DNA of 64,000 nt from NCBI GenBank assembly GCA_948567375.1, contig OX419762.1, positions 11,848,001 through 11,912,000 on the forward strand, read 5' to 3'. A program made the position numbers and the translations under genes. This DNA comes from Lunularia cruciata. Lineage: Eukaryota > Streptophyta > Marchantiopsida > Lunulariales > Lunulariaceae. Below the pieces are notes generated by a model that worked only from the letters and a program-made list of their open reading frames with translations, was not told where the DNA came from and made no database searches. Below are positions 44,817 through 59,415 of the stretch, piece after piece. Numbering within the stretch: position 1 is the first letter of the stretch; each line of letters begins with the position of its first letter.

Positions 44817-47800
44817 AAATGTGATGACAATCCAAGTTAGTGAGTCAAATGGATATAAACAAGAAAATTGAGTACATTTCCTTTGACAGCTTAGTTAAAT
44901 CATATACTTTTTGAACTGCTGTTCTTTTCGGGTAAATTCTGCTTATGTTCATATAAATCGATTTTATTCTTCTGAAAATTACAAAAAATTTCAATAACCG
45001 GTAGGATCACTGAAAATATGCACGATGTGATTTGACTACACACAACGAATGAAATATGCATACAACTCAAATCGATATATGATGACATACTCGTCCACGT
45101 TCTCTCACGATATTTCAAATTTGAAATTAAGGAGAGATGCATCATACAAGAGAAAGTTGGTCCTTTGAGTTGGTACCTTTCGTAGCAACTAATTGAAGAT
45201 GTAATAATATGAAAATTTGCAGTCTTTATGTGATTAATGATTTTATGGTAAATTTACATCAAAGTGAACCTCGTATATCATCGAAATTACGGAAGCAATA
45301 TATTATTTTTAATGATCATATGTGTCTATGATTAGTGTATAGGATGAAAATATTTCATAAATATGATGAGAATAATGCTTTCATCTTGTTGGAGCAATTA
45401 ATTAAAATTTCAAATGCGTATATTATTTTGTCCCTGAAGATTCTGGTAGTATAATAATTTATATATTTTAGGAAAATAACAAAATATCTGATGTACCATA
45501 GAAATAGTTAGTATTTATACACTAAATAAAACAGTTTGTAGCTGAATCTCACCATCTTTGCATCCATGGTTTCAAATTCAGGAACAAAGAGAGGAAATAT
45601 ATTACGTAAAGTTAGCTATATAATGTAATAACAAAGAACTTGTAATCAGAATCTAATCAAATGAAAATATAACATTGATTATATATTGTTACTTTCTTAC
45701 AATGATTTTATATCTCTCCTTTCCATTCATTAAACTTATCATATCTGGATGGAAGGTGACTCTCGTTTATTACTTGAATATAAATTGTTGAATTTGCTAG
45801 CGTAAAGTTAAATTTTTTTGTCATATCTTGATTTGATTGAGTTTGAGTCTCATTTATATTATCAAGAAAAAATTGTTTGATTTGTTTGCAACAATTTTGA
45901 TAGACTTTGTGTGTATAAAAAATATAGTATAATAAAGCTTAGAAATATAGTCTTAGTAGAGTATACTTTTTGAGATAATGTTCTTTGATTGTCTCATATT
46001 GGATTGGATGTTGACCAAAATAAGCCTAATTGTATTGAGCAACTATTATTGTATCTAACAAGAACAGGCTCTTAGTATTTGGTGGGGTGTACAAGGAGGT
46101 TGTAGAATAATCTAAATCTACTTTTAATCAAATTTGATCATGTAATACTCGTACATAGAGGAAAATTAGGGTTCTTCAAGTCTTGTGGGAAATAAATGTC
46201 TATTGAATGATCATGTTTGATTTATTAGATCCAAGTGTATCAAGAGTATGTCAATTCCATAGAAAATCACCGATAATTTGAGCAATACAAAGTAAAAATT
46301 CCAATAAAGGAGAAGGGTGCTCCATCAAACTTTTCTTGTGATTTAATTCAAGGTGTAATTTGGCCAAAAGAGTGAATTGAGGTTCTATATGGGTGTCATT
46401 GTATGAAGCCAGTCCTTTCGAGGACGTATCGTACATAAAGTAGTACTCAATACAGCTTGACGTAATGCTTCCCAAGCAGGAATCATTTAACGAAAACTAA
46501 CTTCGGTTTACACCACAACAAGGGTTAGTAGAGCAACCTTCAATACAACCACATGTTTTAAAAACAAACCAAACAAAGTTTTAGTAACATAAAGTCCAAC
46601 TTAGATATTTTGAGTAGATATCACAAAGTTATAAAAATGAAAATCATTGATCGAGCTATAAAGAACCAATAAAACAACATATATTAAGAGTAGTAAAATA
46701 GAAGAAAACAAGTATTGTTTTGAAGACTTACTTGAATTGATTTTGTAAATTTATAATGATTTTATAATTTCTTAATATATCTTATGTAGTATGAGGATTG
46801 TTGCAGAAAACAAATTAATAATTACTACTCTAGGTCTTGATGGTTCAAGCTTTATTGAACTAGTTGTTGGTTGAATTCTTTCTTTATCAAGAGATGTTAT
46901 ATTAGTGATGTGACTATTTTCAAAAAATCAATTACATTGCTTCATAATAAGAGAAATTTCTTAGCAAGCTTAACATTTCTTAATGTCAATAATAACTGGA
47001 TAGTCAATTATAATCAATGAGTATAGGTTAAGGAATCCTTGCTCAATTGTTATAGATTTAACATTTTTCTATTATTTCATAAAATAATAAATTACTCAAC
47101 TAAGAGGTAAGTTTCTTAGCTAGATGTGTTGAACCAAATATTAATGTGGAAAATATACAAGTTTTTCTGGAGACTCGTAAAACCATCATGGAGATATCCA
47201 ACTAAGGATTGTTGAAACAAAATTGGATATGTTTGTAGAAGAAATAGAATGGTTTATTGTAGCTTATTGAGCCATTCAGATATATTTAAGCAAATAAAAA
47301 ATGATCATAATAGCTCCATTGAACCATTATGAAGATATTATATAGGAATCATATTAGTTTAGCAAGCTAGTTTTTCTACCATTCTAAAGTAAGTGTAAGA
47401 TTTTTCAATGAGGCTATCAAACATGTCAACTAGTATCTAAAATCTTATCTAAAATAAACTCCAAAGATAAGATCTTTCTCATGGTCACTCCTTTTCTTGA
47501 TATAATGAGATTCCATAAAAAAGCCCAATAATTATTCCTTGTGGCTATTAATGAAGTGGTATACAAGATAAATATAACTAATACTAGTCTAATTTCTTAT
47601 CTGCAAGTCTTGACTAGCTATGATTCATTACACTCGCCAGTTTCTACAGACTTCATCTAGAAGTCTTTGCTTATAAGTTACTATTGATTCCCTCTAGAAG
47701 AACTTGAGATACAAATTTTCAAAGACTACTTTACTAACCAATAACCTTGACTATATAAGAGTTCTAAATTCATTTCCACTAATCAAAGATTGTTAGAATT

Positions 47801-47900
47801 GTGATCTGTTTTCAGTCACCACATCCTTGTTTGTATTGTTCAAAGTTTGTAGCTAGTAATTTTCCATTAGATTTTAAGATTCCCATGTTCACACTCACTC

Positions 47901-47932
47901 ACACACTTATATATATATTTATATAAGTGTGT
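47901..47932. repeat. 13-bp inverted repeat, AT-rich
   Basis: ACACACTTATATA and TATATAAGTGTGT around a 6-nt AT loop. Confidence 0.8.
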
Positions 47933-49759
47933 AATCAATCTTTTGACAATGCACACACATAAAATCTATGTTTGTGCTTCTCAAAGATCTTAGTTGACCT
48001 CAAATTCCTCATGGCAGAATCCTTCCATTCAAGAAAGAATAATTGTTTATATTTGTAAATAAATTGTGTTAAACAATGCTTATATGTCTCCATGAAACAC
48101 AAGATGTTAACTCATGTAAGTTTGCAACCTCAAGAAGTAAGTCACTATACAAACTCATGTTAGGATGGGGAATAGAAAAATTTACCATGGACTAGTCTTA
48201 TATTTGTTCAATTGGAAACATCTTTGGTTAACCACAAGTAAAGATAGAAGTCTCATTAGTGAAGGATATTCAAGTGAAATAGTTAGTTGAAATTGAGTGT
48301 GGAATTAAGCGTAAATTTCTAGGTAAAGTGAAAAGTAGCTTGTGATTAAAGGTAAGTGTAGATTCTAGACGAAGATAACAAAAACTTATGGGTAAAGTCA
48401 AGTATAGATGATCAAGAATGATGGTTTAATTCTTTGACTGGTATATTAGTTGTGTTGTTTGATAGACAATATCATCAATCTACCCAAGGATGATGAATGG
48501 GACTCGTGGTTGTATTTTAGTATATAAAATGGGAGAAGGATAATTAGCTACATCTTAAATTTAGAGCTCATTTTGGATAAGTCTCTATGTATTCATATGT
48601 TATATCATCAACAAAGAACTGGTAATGGATGATCAAACATGACTCAAATCTTGAATTCCACATCATAGTCGTGGGCATTAGCGTAGCTAATACCAATTTT
48701 CTGCAAAAAAGTTATCCACTTACTTGTTGAACTCCTTGTTTGGACCCCAGCCATAAACTTTTAATATTGCAACTTTGTTGGTAGTATCACATGCCATATC
48801 AAAGGAAGATTATGGCTTATACATTAGTAACTGTACATTAGTTGAAAGAGTATGATCTTGGTTAATTCATCACAAAGTTATTGTATGACTTGACAAGTAG
48901 TAAGGTATCTTATGACTCTTTTTCCTCCAAGGTAAACACATGTAGTATATCCTTTATTAATCTCTTTATTTTCTTAATTTTCACTATGAAAGTCATAAGC
49001 TATAAACACAATTGACTTTGTTTTGAAAATATCAAACAAAGTTTTACAAAACATACTTATTAGTTTAGTTACTTCATCAATCATGAATACTTTAAGATGA
49101 CAATGCTAAGTGAAGATAACATCTCTACAAGTACAAGCCAACTCTAGAGCAGTAATATCTTGTACTGTAATCCAAATACACACATCTTTCTAAATTTCTC
49201 CACAAAGACATCATGGTATCAAAGCAAATGGATGTTTGTGGAAACATGTACATTATGTTGGTAGTCACTTAAGCCTATTGAAATTTAGGAAATTATGGAT
49301 TATAATTCTTAATTATAATAAACCTTTAGGATGTTGATATGTGTATTGTTTTTCTGTAAGGAGAACAACTCTTCACATTCACTATAACCTTTTATTGCAT
49401 TTTTTGGACAAAGTAGATCCGGTGTAATACTTATAGTACTTATCTTTACTCAAAAATGACAACAAATGCTAAGTCAATGATATCTACTCAACACCTTCAT
49501 GCGTAGCTTTGTGTTCCTAGGATCCAAGTTCTTCTTTTCTTGAAATGAAAACCGTAAATATGGGTGGTCTCGTTGGACTATAACACCTTGTTGATCAATC
49601 CAAACTCTTTTGTTCTTTGTACTAAGGTACCTTTCTACCATGTTGAATGAATACTTAGATTTTTAGAAGTATCCACTCTCAATAAGTGTATAAAGACATG
49701 TAAAAGTTGCTTCTTCTTCTTCCACATAAAATCCTCATATTGAGTTATTGCCACTACGT

Positions 49760-50660
49760 AACCCACTGTATTTTATATATGGATGACACTTTATTTCCAA
49801 TGTACAAGGTTTAAGTTCATCTCCAAAGGTTTATGGTTTGTCTCAGCTATACAATATTTGTATCTCAAGTAATGCTTCTAGTGCTTAGTAGCTAATACAA
49901 CAGCCAACTCCTCTCTCATAGTCATGTGACAGTTTGCACTACTAAATGTGATTTTTGAGAGAAGTAAGCACTAGAGTGCCATGCTTCCTCTTACTTTTAT
50001 CAAAGACTCTAATGTGTTGCTGGTCCAAAAGCATTTATTGCAACCTTTATTAGCTTATTTGGATCATATCAACTAAGTAAGGGTACATTCAATGACACAT
50101 CCTCTAAACCTTAAAGCAAACTCTTTGTATATCATATTTTATTCATGTCAGCCTTTTCTTATGTAAGCCTTATCAATATTTTGAAAAATCTATAATAGAT
50201 CTTGTAAGTCATGTAAAGCTTTGTAACGGAGTTTAATTCAAATTGCACCCCTTTTTAGATCAGTTTATCTTGTCAAATGTGATTTCAATACTTTTCCATT
50301 CAAAAGTAATGAAACTCATTCCTACAAGTCTCATATTTTAAAGCTTTTATACAACTCCATTATCTATTACAATTGAATAGTTTTATAAGATATTTTTGAT
50401 GATTCTTAAGCTTTGATTTAGACCAAAATGTCACCTAGAAATTTCATTCATCAATCTCATCAATTTATTGTTTATATTGGTATGACCATATAATATCACC
50501 AAGGTCTCAAAATGTCAATGCCTTATGCATAAAGTGGTCTTTGTAACACCTTCATTTGCAATCCTAAATTTATTATATAAACTTTAGAAATCCAAATTGT
50601 AGAGGTATTTAGCACCTTGGAAGTTGACCGAAATGGAATCCGACATTGGAATCCAACATT
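49760..50660 (-). pseudogene. ancient Ty3/gypsy pol remnant (RT and RNase H)
   Basis: On the minus strand a degenerate reverse transcriptase piece reads FRIANEGVTKTTLCIRH then HFETLVILYGHTN and LMRLMNEI (about 50,580-50,420), matching the fingers/palm region before the catalytic Asp pair. About 500 bp further on, EELAVVLATKH then KHYLRYKYCIAETNHKPLEM (49,913-49,814) is RNase H, with TAG where Trp is expected. Order and spacing fit an element in minus orientation spanning roughly 47-53 kb. It is much older than the element at 59.4-64 kb; no LTRs found. Confidence 0.65.
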
Positions 50661-51036
50661 TAAAACAAGTTATTCACTTTGGGTCAAGGATGATGAGTTT
50701 TAATTTTATTTTTATTTAGTACAAAATATTCAATACACACTTCATAATTCCGTCCATTTGCTTAATAAACATGATTCAAATTTTATACAAAGACAAACTT
50801 AGCTTGGTTATATGAATCCTTTTTTCAAGAAATTTCTCTTGTTGGGCTTTTCATTCTTTTAGCTTATAGTATACCAACCTATATAGAGCTTTATATAGTT
50901 TTTTATTCTTGAAAGGAATGCAGTCCTATAATGTGCTCTTTGCCTATGTGGTAGACTAGTTGGTTAATCATATAAAAGTACATCATTGTATTCTTCTATC
51001 AAATTTCATAGCTCTTAACTCATCTGATCTATGTAT

Positions 51037-51076
51037 GGTGTAATCATTGATAACAACTGTTATCAATGATTACACC
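51037..51076. repeat. 40-bp perfect palindrome
   Basis: Arms GGTGTAATCATTGATAACA (51037-51055) and its exact reverse complement (51058-51076) with only AC between them. The perfection contrasts with the decayed sequence around it. Confidence 0.95.
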
Positions 51077-51117
51077 TCTTATTAACCTTGATAAATATAG
51101 ATCTTTATGATGGACTG

Positions 51118-51193
51118 GAGTATTGCCTATCATACATAGAGCAATCAATTCCAATGAGTATTGCCGATCATACATAGAGTAATCAATTCCAAT
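51118..51193. repeat. 38-bp tandem duplication
   Basis: Two units starting GAGTATTGCC and ending TCAATTCCAAT, with two differences. It lies 41 bp after the 40-bp palindrome. Confidence 0.9.
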
Positions 51194-51199
51194 GATTTA

Positions 51200-54100
51200 A
51201 CTCTAACTTTATATATTATGCTCGGGATTACATCATAGGAATTTAATCTATTTACTTGATTTTCATTCCACTCATTGTACTTGCTTATAGTCAATCTCCC
51301 AATTGTAGTCAGGTCTAAATTATCCTAGTTTCTAAATTTTGCAAGTGTACTTCCTCATTGTTACTTTTCTTTGGTGCAGATCCTTACGTAACAACAGTTG
51401 ATTATAAAAGAAAATCTTATGCTCTTAGATCAATTAGAACATTCAACTTCCATCCTTTTAGGTCTCTTTCAAAAACAAAATCTACATCCATGACAAAAAA
51501 AATGTCTTCTTTTTCTTTTCTTGGATTACTTACATTTTGCCTTCTTTATCTTCCTCTTTTGCCATTTCTTCTTATAAACCAGCAAGACCACAAGGCCAGA
51601 GTTACAAATGATTTTCTTTTGCTCAATCCTCGTATCCTTCTTCCAAATTATTCTCATTTACGCTTCATTTTATCTTCACACATACTATTGAGAGTTCATT
51701 GACTTGGGTACTATTATTGCAAAATATATGCTAATGTGCTCAAATCTTCCAAAATTATGACATTTGTAAGTTTTGTTTGTATTAGTCCTTCATAACTTTA
51801 TTTAAGTGATTTATCCCCCTTCTTTTGTTTTGCTTACTCATTACTCATATGATATGGCTTACTTTCTCAATACATAAATTTGGGTCCCTTGTTGGCTACA
51901 AAGATTCACAAATTTCATAAGTGTGACCATTTAATAAAAAATTTAAAACATTCTTTTTTAGAGACAAAGAATGGGATATTAATTGGGCTAATACTTACAA
52001 TTCTTAGTTTTATTATTATTATCTTGCATATATATTTTCTCAATCTCATCTTCAATAGCGTCTATAAATTGATTTAACATATATCCATATTTTGGAATTT
52101 GAAGATAAAAAGTCCTATAATATAATCTTTTAAAATGCATCCCATGGCTTCATATGAGCTGCCACAAGTGAATGCACAACTTTAAACTTGTTAAATTTTA
52201 TTCTAGTACACTCCTAAAAGTCCATTGAACTCAAAAAGCTAGTAATTTTTATAATCTTAGAGCTACACTATGAATTTACAAGCCACATTAAGCAATATCC
52301 ATCAACAATAATCATATCAACTTATTCTACATCTACTTAAAGCAATTAAATAGATAGATGGATCTTTTAGCAAGCAAATAATCCCTCTAATAATTGGGCT
52401 GTTTGGCTTCCTTTCTATTGTTTAATTTTGTAATCTCTTGTCATCTTTAATAAAAAGGTCTCATGAAGCATACTATATTGCTTAAGCTTGCAAAACAAGT
52501 CTTTTTATACATTTTGATTTTGATTTTTTACATTTGATAGTGCAATTGGTCTTTCTATTTTAAACACCTATTAATCATCTAAGCGTTGATACTAAAAAGT
52601 TCATGTATAAATTGCTTGGTGTTGATCCTAAATTCTTCTTGAGTTACTTTCATGGTGGACATTTATTGAATAGACTTTGTATGGCAGGATTGTCTTATTT
52701 GTCCTTCTTTGATTGGTAGTAGCACACCTTGACTTCCCTTGAGATATACATTTTATATAATTTTAGTAATTTCAATAAGTAGCAAGGTAGAAGGTTGTAA
52801 ATAAAGCCAAAAAGATGGCATAAGTTGTTAGACGAGAGCCTCACAAAGTGAAAAATTCCCTCATACAACAACTATGACCTAGTTTCATGGTATAGGAGCC
52901 TATTGTTTTTATCAAAAAAGTGCTCTCTTGGGAGCCTATCATTCTTACAAAGATCAACACTACAGCTTACACTAAGAATACAAATAATTATTTTGTTGTG
53001 AAGACTTCTCATTAAGAATTGCGTTGTAACAAAGTATTTTTGCATGATGTCACTTCATTGAAAATGTGGAAATGTAGTTCTAACAATATAAACTTCCACC
53101 ATTAGACAAAGTGCCACCAAATTCCATGCCAATAGAAATTCATGCCTCTCGTATGAATGCACTATTAGAGGATGTACTCTTGATTGTTTGGTGCCAAGCA
53201 ACACGTGTTTGGGAAGTGACTATGACCTTCATCAACTGCCATAATGGACTGATTTTGATAAGATTATAAAATAAGGATCATGTGCCACACTGAGAATTTT
53301 TTTTACTTTTCATTCTTTTCCACAATGAAAGTTTTGTCATGTTGCACATGAATTAACTGCTACTACCAACATGAATTGCCTTTTTCACCAACAAAGTGCA
53401 AAAGCTTGAGAGATTATGTACGTGGTGTGTTTGTAACAAAGTAGATATGAAAATCTACATAAATAGAAAATGGTGCAAAACATTGGAAAGGAGGGAATAC
53501 AAGGGCAATATGTAGAAATTGCAAGCAATCCTTTAGAGAGTATTGAGTGTGGTTTTTACTACAAGTCAAATTACCTCAAGAGTTGGATTACCTTGAGTTC
53601 TTGCTTTTGGAGTGGAGTCTATTTGATGTCTCCTTGCTAGAGGAAATTTGCAATATACCTTGATAGGAGTGCAAGGCATTGAAAGGCAAGCCCAACAATG
53701 TTGATAGAGGACCATTGCCTAAGTGTTAGGAGAAGAGTGCTCTCTATTTTGCCAAATCCACATATATAATTTCCCATGGCTATACAATTGAAGATCTGAA
53801 GGACATGATTGATGACTCATTTGTGGATGGGAGGCTGATGAATGGGTACAAGATAGAGGATCTTAAGGACCTTATATGATGATTCATTACCAAAACTATT
53901 ATGGGGTTATTCAAGGAAAAACACAGCCTATATGAATATAAAACAGTAGAACTTCTTTGAACTCATGCATAAACAACAACCTATAAGTTGTGCAAGGATG
54001 TTCCAAGAATGGGACATTGAGATACTAGATGACATGGCTAAAAGCACACCCACAATCATAGCTCCTTCATCTTGCATTTCTACACAAGGATGAACATCCT

Positions 54101-57100
54101 AAACAAGGAAGAGAAGGAGAAATACCCAAGCCAGTTCTACCATCCATTGAACGTAAGTGGACACTTTAACATGTCCAAAGAAATCATGAAATATCATGAG
54201 GTAAACAAGGAGTTTGCTTGTGCAAAGAAGTATGTGCACATCACCAAAACCTAAAATATGATAATCATCCACAAGAAGGTGAATGGAGCAAGAACCAATG
54301 TTCAAGCTTCAAAGAAGCAAACAAACAAGCGGTTTAAACTGTTGACATATCAGTTAATGGAAAAGAAAGTAGAGAGAAATGATAAGAAGCAAAGTGGAAC
54401 CCAAAGTAAGAGGAGAGGTCATACAAGTGATGTCATGAACAAGTAGGAATGCAATTTTTTTAGAAGATATGGAAGGTTGAAGTGATGACTCGTTCACTTG
54501 GATCTACTCACTTGTGCAAAATGATGAGGCATATATGGGAGACCAAAATTACTAAGCATAATCATTACCATTGGCAATTCATCATAAAACTGTTTTCACT
54601 TCAAAGTGAAAGAATTTGAAGAGGAAGGCAAGGACATCTTTATCTCCAAATTGGGAAAAAAATTTTCAAGACCATAACCTTTTGTCTACTTTTTCTTAGG
54701 AACTTAGAACAAAAGAGGCAAGTTTGTCTAGAATTACAAATAAAAACAAACTGAGGCAAATGGAGCAAAAAGAAATGAACCCAAAATGTTGTCAAAGTAT
54801 AGAGCCACTTCCAAGAGATGACATAGTCACCTAATGGAGTAAGAGTCCACAAAAGGAGATTAAAAAGTGGACTATATAGTAGAGGAGGCCAATGACAAGG
54901 TCCAACGTAATGAGAGAGGGGAGGAGAACAAACAAAATTAATCCATATATGCTCAAGCAAACAATGGAGAATAGCCCACAAATATGAGTGCAATTGAGGT
55001 TTCCTAAGTTGCATGAAATGTGCAAAAAAACACTCTTGTGGCTGATAGTTTTCTACACTACGGAACTTGTTATGCTCATGATGGAAGCTTTGGAGGAGTT
55101 CTTGCCATTTTACAAGGAACTTGATCAATGATCAACAATTCAACAATGATAGTACAACATCTGCATAAGTTTGCATAGTCAAGACTCAAGAGAAGGCCCC
55201 TGTACATGATGAATTAACTGAAGTCAATTAGCAACTTAAGGAGAAGGATCAAAGCCTAGAAAAATTCTAGAAGGATCAAGCTTCTCCTACAAGAATAGTA
55301 TAATGCGCTCATTCTAAAGGCAAAAGTTGATGATCATTATGGCACAACCTTCCAATATCAAGAGCAACACAAAGATGAACTGAGTACTCTATAAGCTAAG
55401 TTAGAAGAGGGAAAAATAAAAATAAAAATGGACACAATTTGATTAAAAAATCTGTATAATATGATCTATATTTGTATCTTGGACCTTAGTATGAGTCTTG
55501 AATGCCAACGGGAGAAGGAAAAAGAGCAACACATGAAGATTTGCAATGAGCTACTGAGTGAAAGAACCAACCTTGAGAATAAAAAAAAACATGGCTCCTT
55601 GCCATCACTAGGCATATTGCCACTCAACTCTTGAGCCAAATGGAATGAATTACCAACAATAACCCCTAGCATACAAAGTTCAAAGACTTCAAGAACATAT
55701 ATTTACATGTTAGAGAGGAGGGCCTACTTGAAAAAACAACTCAAGACATTGGTTGTCAAAATATAGGGCAATACCAATTCTAAGTTCAAGGAGACCCAAC
55801 CCAACTCTGTACAAATAGTTTGCAGAAATTATTCATATATGCAAAGGAACGAGTGATTTGTCATAGGTTCCACTAGTTTGTATCAATGATGAGTAATGAC
55901 CATGATGAATTCATAAAAAATGAGTGGTGGTGAACTTTGTAAAAATGACTAAGTGTAATCTTGTAGAGAAGATAGGATAATTCTAATAATCATAATACAA
56001 AACTATTTGTATCTATATATACTTCATACATAATTAGGTTAAAATACAAAGGTCTTTTGCCTTGCTTGACTCCTAACATACTAGTTGTAGACAATAGGTT
56101 ATAGGTTGGAGAAGCCATACCACATAGCCTGCACCTACTTAAGATTAGGCTATGACATGATAAGTAGATAAGATGTGATTAACATTGAGCACCTTAGATG
56201 TAATTATGAGCTTTCCAGCTCATTGTAGCTATTGCAATTTGTCATAGCTAAGTAGGAAGTGTATAAAAGGGTTAAGCCTAATGTTCACCATGTCCATTTG
56301 GTGCATCTTTCTTTTGCAATAAATGAATTTTATACCATCAAGACTCTTGAGTTGGTTTATATGCATTAGTTTGCACATTGTACAAGTGATTACGTGCTTA
56401 ATGATGAATCTTGATGTATGAGCATACGCACTTGAGTGAGGGAGATCATTTGTGCAAAAAAAAGGTGTAAAATTTTGGAGGTTCTGTAGAGGTCATAAAT
56501 GATATAAAGATAGGATGCTAAATTATGGGAGTAATATAATGTTACACTCCCTTGTAATATTAGGCAGCTTAGGCATTGAAGACTCTTGGGATGTTGCACC
56601 TTATGGAGAAGGTGGAATGCAATGTCACCATTGTAGTTGTCAAAGTGATTGGATCCTTGAGAGATCTTGCTCCCTCTTAGTATGTGCATTCTAGGATACT
56701 ACACATGAGACATCTTAACATTTGCCAATATCCTACAACCTAAACTTTGTAAGGTGAATGTGGATTGTAGTATTTATGAATTTTTTGGTGTTAGTAATCA
56801 AGAATTTTCTTGGGAAATGAGGGAGGTAAGAACTTCATAGGCAAAGTGACATTCATTACAAATGAACCATCATCTTCAAGAATCCTTTAGATTAAATCTA
56901 TATTGAATATGAGCTATGTGTGTTTGTCCTTTTGTAGTGTGCCAAGAATAGTGACTTTACCCTCTTTTGGGGATGACTCTGCTCAAAAGGTTAAATAAAA
57001 AACATAGATTATCACCACAAGTGATATTTTTATTTCATTTATACTAATATTCAACTATATCCTTGTGGGACCAAACAGTTTTTACCACAATATTACAAAT

Positions 57101-58820
57101 TGGGATGATGTTATGTTGTTACAATTGGCATTAATTTATATTCATAGTAACTCCAAATGTTAAATCTTTATTAAAAGCACAAGCAATACTAAAGGTAAAT
57201 AGAGTTTGTAATCCCTTGGTACTTCTCTTTCACCAAATTCCAAATAATCAAATTATTTTATGTTACTTGTAACATAAAAGAACATGTAAAGAATATAATC
57301 TCATTAATAAATATAAGTAACTACTTGAAGTACCACCAAGTCAAGAAACTCTATCAGCTTGGTTACAAAATTCATGCTTAATATGACCTCATATATTATC
57401 TCAAAATATGCTTATGTAGAAATTGAATTGAACATGAAAAATGTTTATGAAATGAAAGTTTGGAATATAATACACTTCTTTATCATTTATTCTACTCCAT
57501 CTCCTTAGATATCCTTAAAAAGTTTGAACTCAAAGGCCAAAGTTGAAATATTTATAAATGCTCACTTACTCTATGATGTATCCTTTGATCTTGCTCCACT
57601 AGCAAATCAATAAATACTATAAGATTCTTTGGCTGGTATATCTACTTTCTTTTACATCAAAGGTATGTTGATTCCTCAATCTTCCAAGATGTTGGTCCCC
57701 TCTCATGGAAAAGTAAGTTTTTTTATGATATTATTATAGCATGGATGGCTACAAGCACTTCTCTTACATGAAGTCCAATCTCAAGAGTTACTCATTATTC
57801 TTGATATGCTAAATTGCTTCCACGAAGGGAAATGATTATCCTTAACCTAGACTAATAATATGTTATATAAAAGAAAGAATCCACATGTTAGTCAAAGACT
57901 TCAACCACGAGTCTTAACAAACTGCTATTAATTTCATTCACTAGTTAATTTTGATTTCAAATATAATTTTATGTTTAGCTTTACCTATTAATGTTCACCA
58001 ACTACTTTATTATCCATTATCCTTGAGCAAATAAGTGCTTTAACTTTAATCTTAAGTAACCAAAGATAGTTAGATTTACATTCAACATGCCTAGTTGAGC
58101 ATATCATAGACAAATTATAATTGATCTTAGTTCAACCAAGCTCATCAACCTCTCTTAATAAGTAATCTCAATACTAAAATCTTATTAACAAGCCTCAACC
58201 AACTATGGAAAACATTTCATTTGTATTACATATAAGTTCATACAAACATTGAGCACTAATATTTGACATAGTAAGCAAACAAGATATTAAATGGAATTTT
58301 TTTAATAGTTTTGGTTTTGAAGAAGTTTAGTAAAATTTAGTCTGAAGTAGAATTACTACAATTGATCAATTTCCTTAAGGTTGTATTATCTCCAAGTTCC
58401 AATCTAAATTCATCTGCATTTTTTCTCTTCTTGATTTTACAAATGTGATTCTCTTTATTATTATTGTGTATTATTTTATGGTTGACTAAGTTTCAAGTGC
58501 AAGCCCTTGTGAAATATTGTTCTAGTGCTTATTTGTTCTTTGTCTTCTTATTCTCAAAGAAAAAAGACAGTATATTATTTTCAAAAAATACATTTGGCTC
58601 ATACTATATATAGTATATAGCTGTAGTGGTCTATTTCACATTTCATTCATCCTTTATGCATCTCCAATTTCTTCCAATCTTCTATGAAAATAGGTCTTTG
58701 TGAATATAAGAGGTAAAAACATGGGAAATATAATAAAATAAAAAAAGAAGATTAAATAATAATTTATTTGTCTTCTTCTTTGCTCTATGACAAACTATCT
58801 TCTTGGTTGATAAGCTTATT
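51200..58820. other. AT-rich region with faint coding-like traces, no gene
   Basis: Stop-rich in all frames. From about 53.7 to 55.7 kb the plus strand shows traces such as GYTIEDLKDMIDDSF, CQREKEKEQHMKICNELLSE and LEEGKIKIK that look like a decayed charged, coiled-coil protein, perhaps from a mobile element. A minus frame of 162 codons (54,640-55,128) overlaps it and is probably a shadow. Nothing else stands out. Confidence 0.4.
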
Positions 58821-58825
58821 ATGGT

Positions 58826-59174
58826 TGTAAATCATGCTCTTCAAACTAGCTTTACTTGCCTATAAATTTCAAACGGTACATTACTCATGTGATTACGAGA
58901 CTCCTACAAGAAGATTCCTTGAAATATTCCCTTGGTCAAAGCTTGTTTGACCAGCTAGATAAGACCTAGACCGACATGTCACCCATCCAAGTAAGTAATC
59001 CAAGGGTGGAGCTTGCTGACATGTCACCTATATGTGTGCCTAATCCTATGGTGGAGCTTCCTTGGAGGGGATCCTCTTTGTCTATATAATAAAGAGAAGG
59101 TGCTCCTTTGGGGCATTGAATGTTTGAGTGTGAAGTCTATGTTTTCTCTCTTCTCCTGTCCTTGGAGTATTACA
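58826..59174 (+). repeat. probable 5' LTR of a plus-strand retrotransposon
   Basis: It ends GGAGTATTACA directly before a tRNA primer site. A start at TGTAAATC (58826) gives matching TGTAA/TTACA ends. A TATA-like CTATATAATAAAG at about 59,083 and short internal repeats (GACATGTCACC, GGTGGAGCTT) fit an LTR. The left end is a guess because the partner LTR is outside the window. Confidence 0.5.
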
Positions 59175-59175
59175 A

Positions 59176-59187
59176 TGGTATCAAAGC
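59176..59187 (+). other. primer binding site, initiator tRNA-Met type
   Basis: TGGTATCAAAGC differs by one base from TGGTATCAGAGC, the complement of the 3' end of plant initiator tRNA-Met, and sits one base after the LTR end. Confidence 0.7.
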
Positions 59188-59415
59188 AAGGTTTTAGTCC
59201 AAGAGAGTGGATCACCCCTCTTGGAAGAGCACAAACTATCGAAATTGAGTAATTTGAGGTGGAGAACATAAAGTAATTGCGAGACTTAGGAATGGACTTT
59301 AGAGAGCAAATGGGATGGATGCACCAAGAGGACAATTTCCCGCACCTAGCTTTCCATTCCCAAATCCATTTCATATCAAGGTTATGTTCATCCAATGTGA
59401 GCAAATGAGGGAATC
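59188..59415 (+). pseudogene. leader and start of gag of the plus-strand element
   Basis: After the primer site one plus frame reads ANGMDAPRGQFPAPSFPFPN and then IKVMFIQCEQMRES, with a TAG just before it. It appears cut at 59,415 by the minus-strand chromovirus LTR. The remainder, if present, would lie beyond the right edge of the window. Confidence 0.4.

Larger units (their letters stand above)
38340..47900. other. AT-rich gene-poor region
   Basis: No reading frame above about 105 codons and none with a recognisable motif. It contains a 17-bp tandem pair (ACCATCCAATAGCTCTC, 40,124-40,157), a G-run near 43,087, a telomere-like motif, a 32-bp palindrome and one LINE tail, listed separately. 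Confidence 0.6.

Noticed and set aside
54640..55128. Minus-strand frame of 162 codons
   Set aside because: Trp/Leu/Phe-rich, no motif; lies opposite faint plus-strand coding traces and is likely a shadow.
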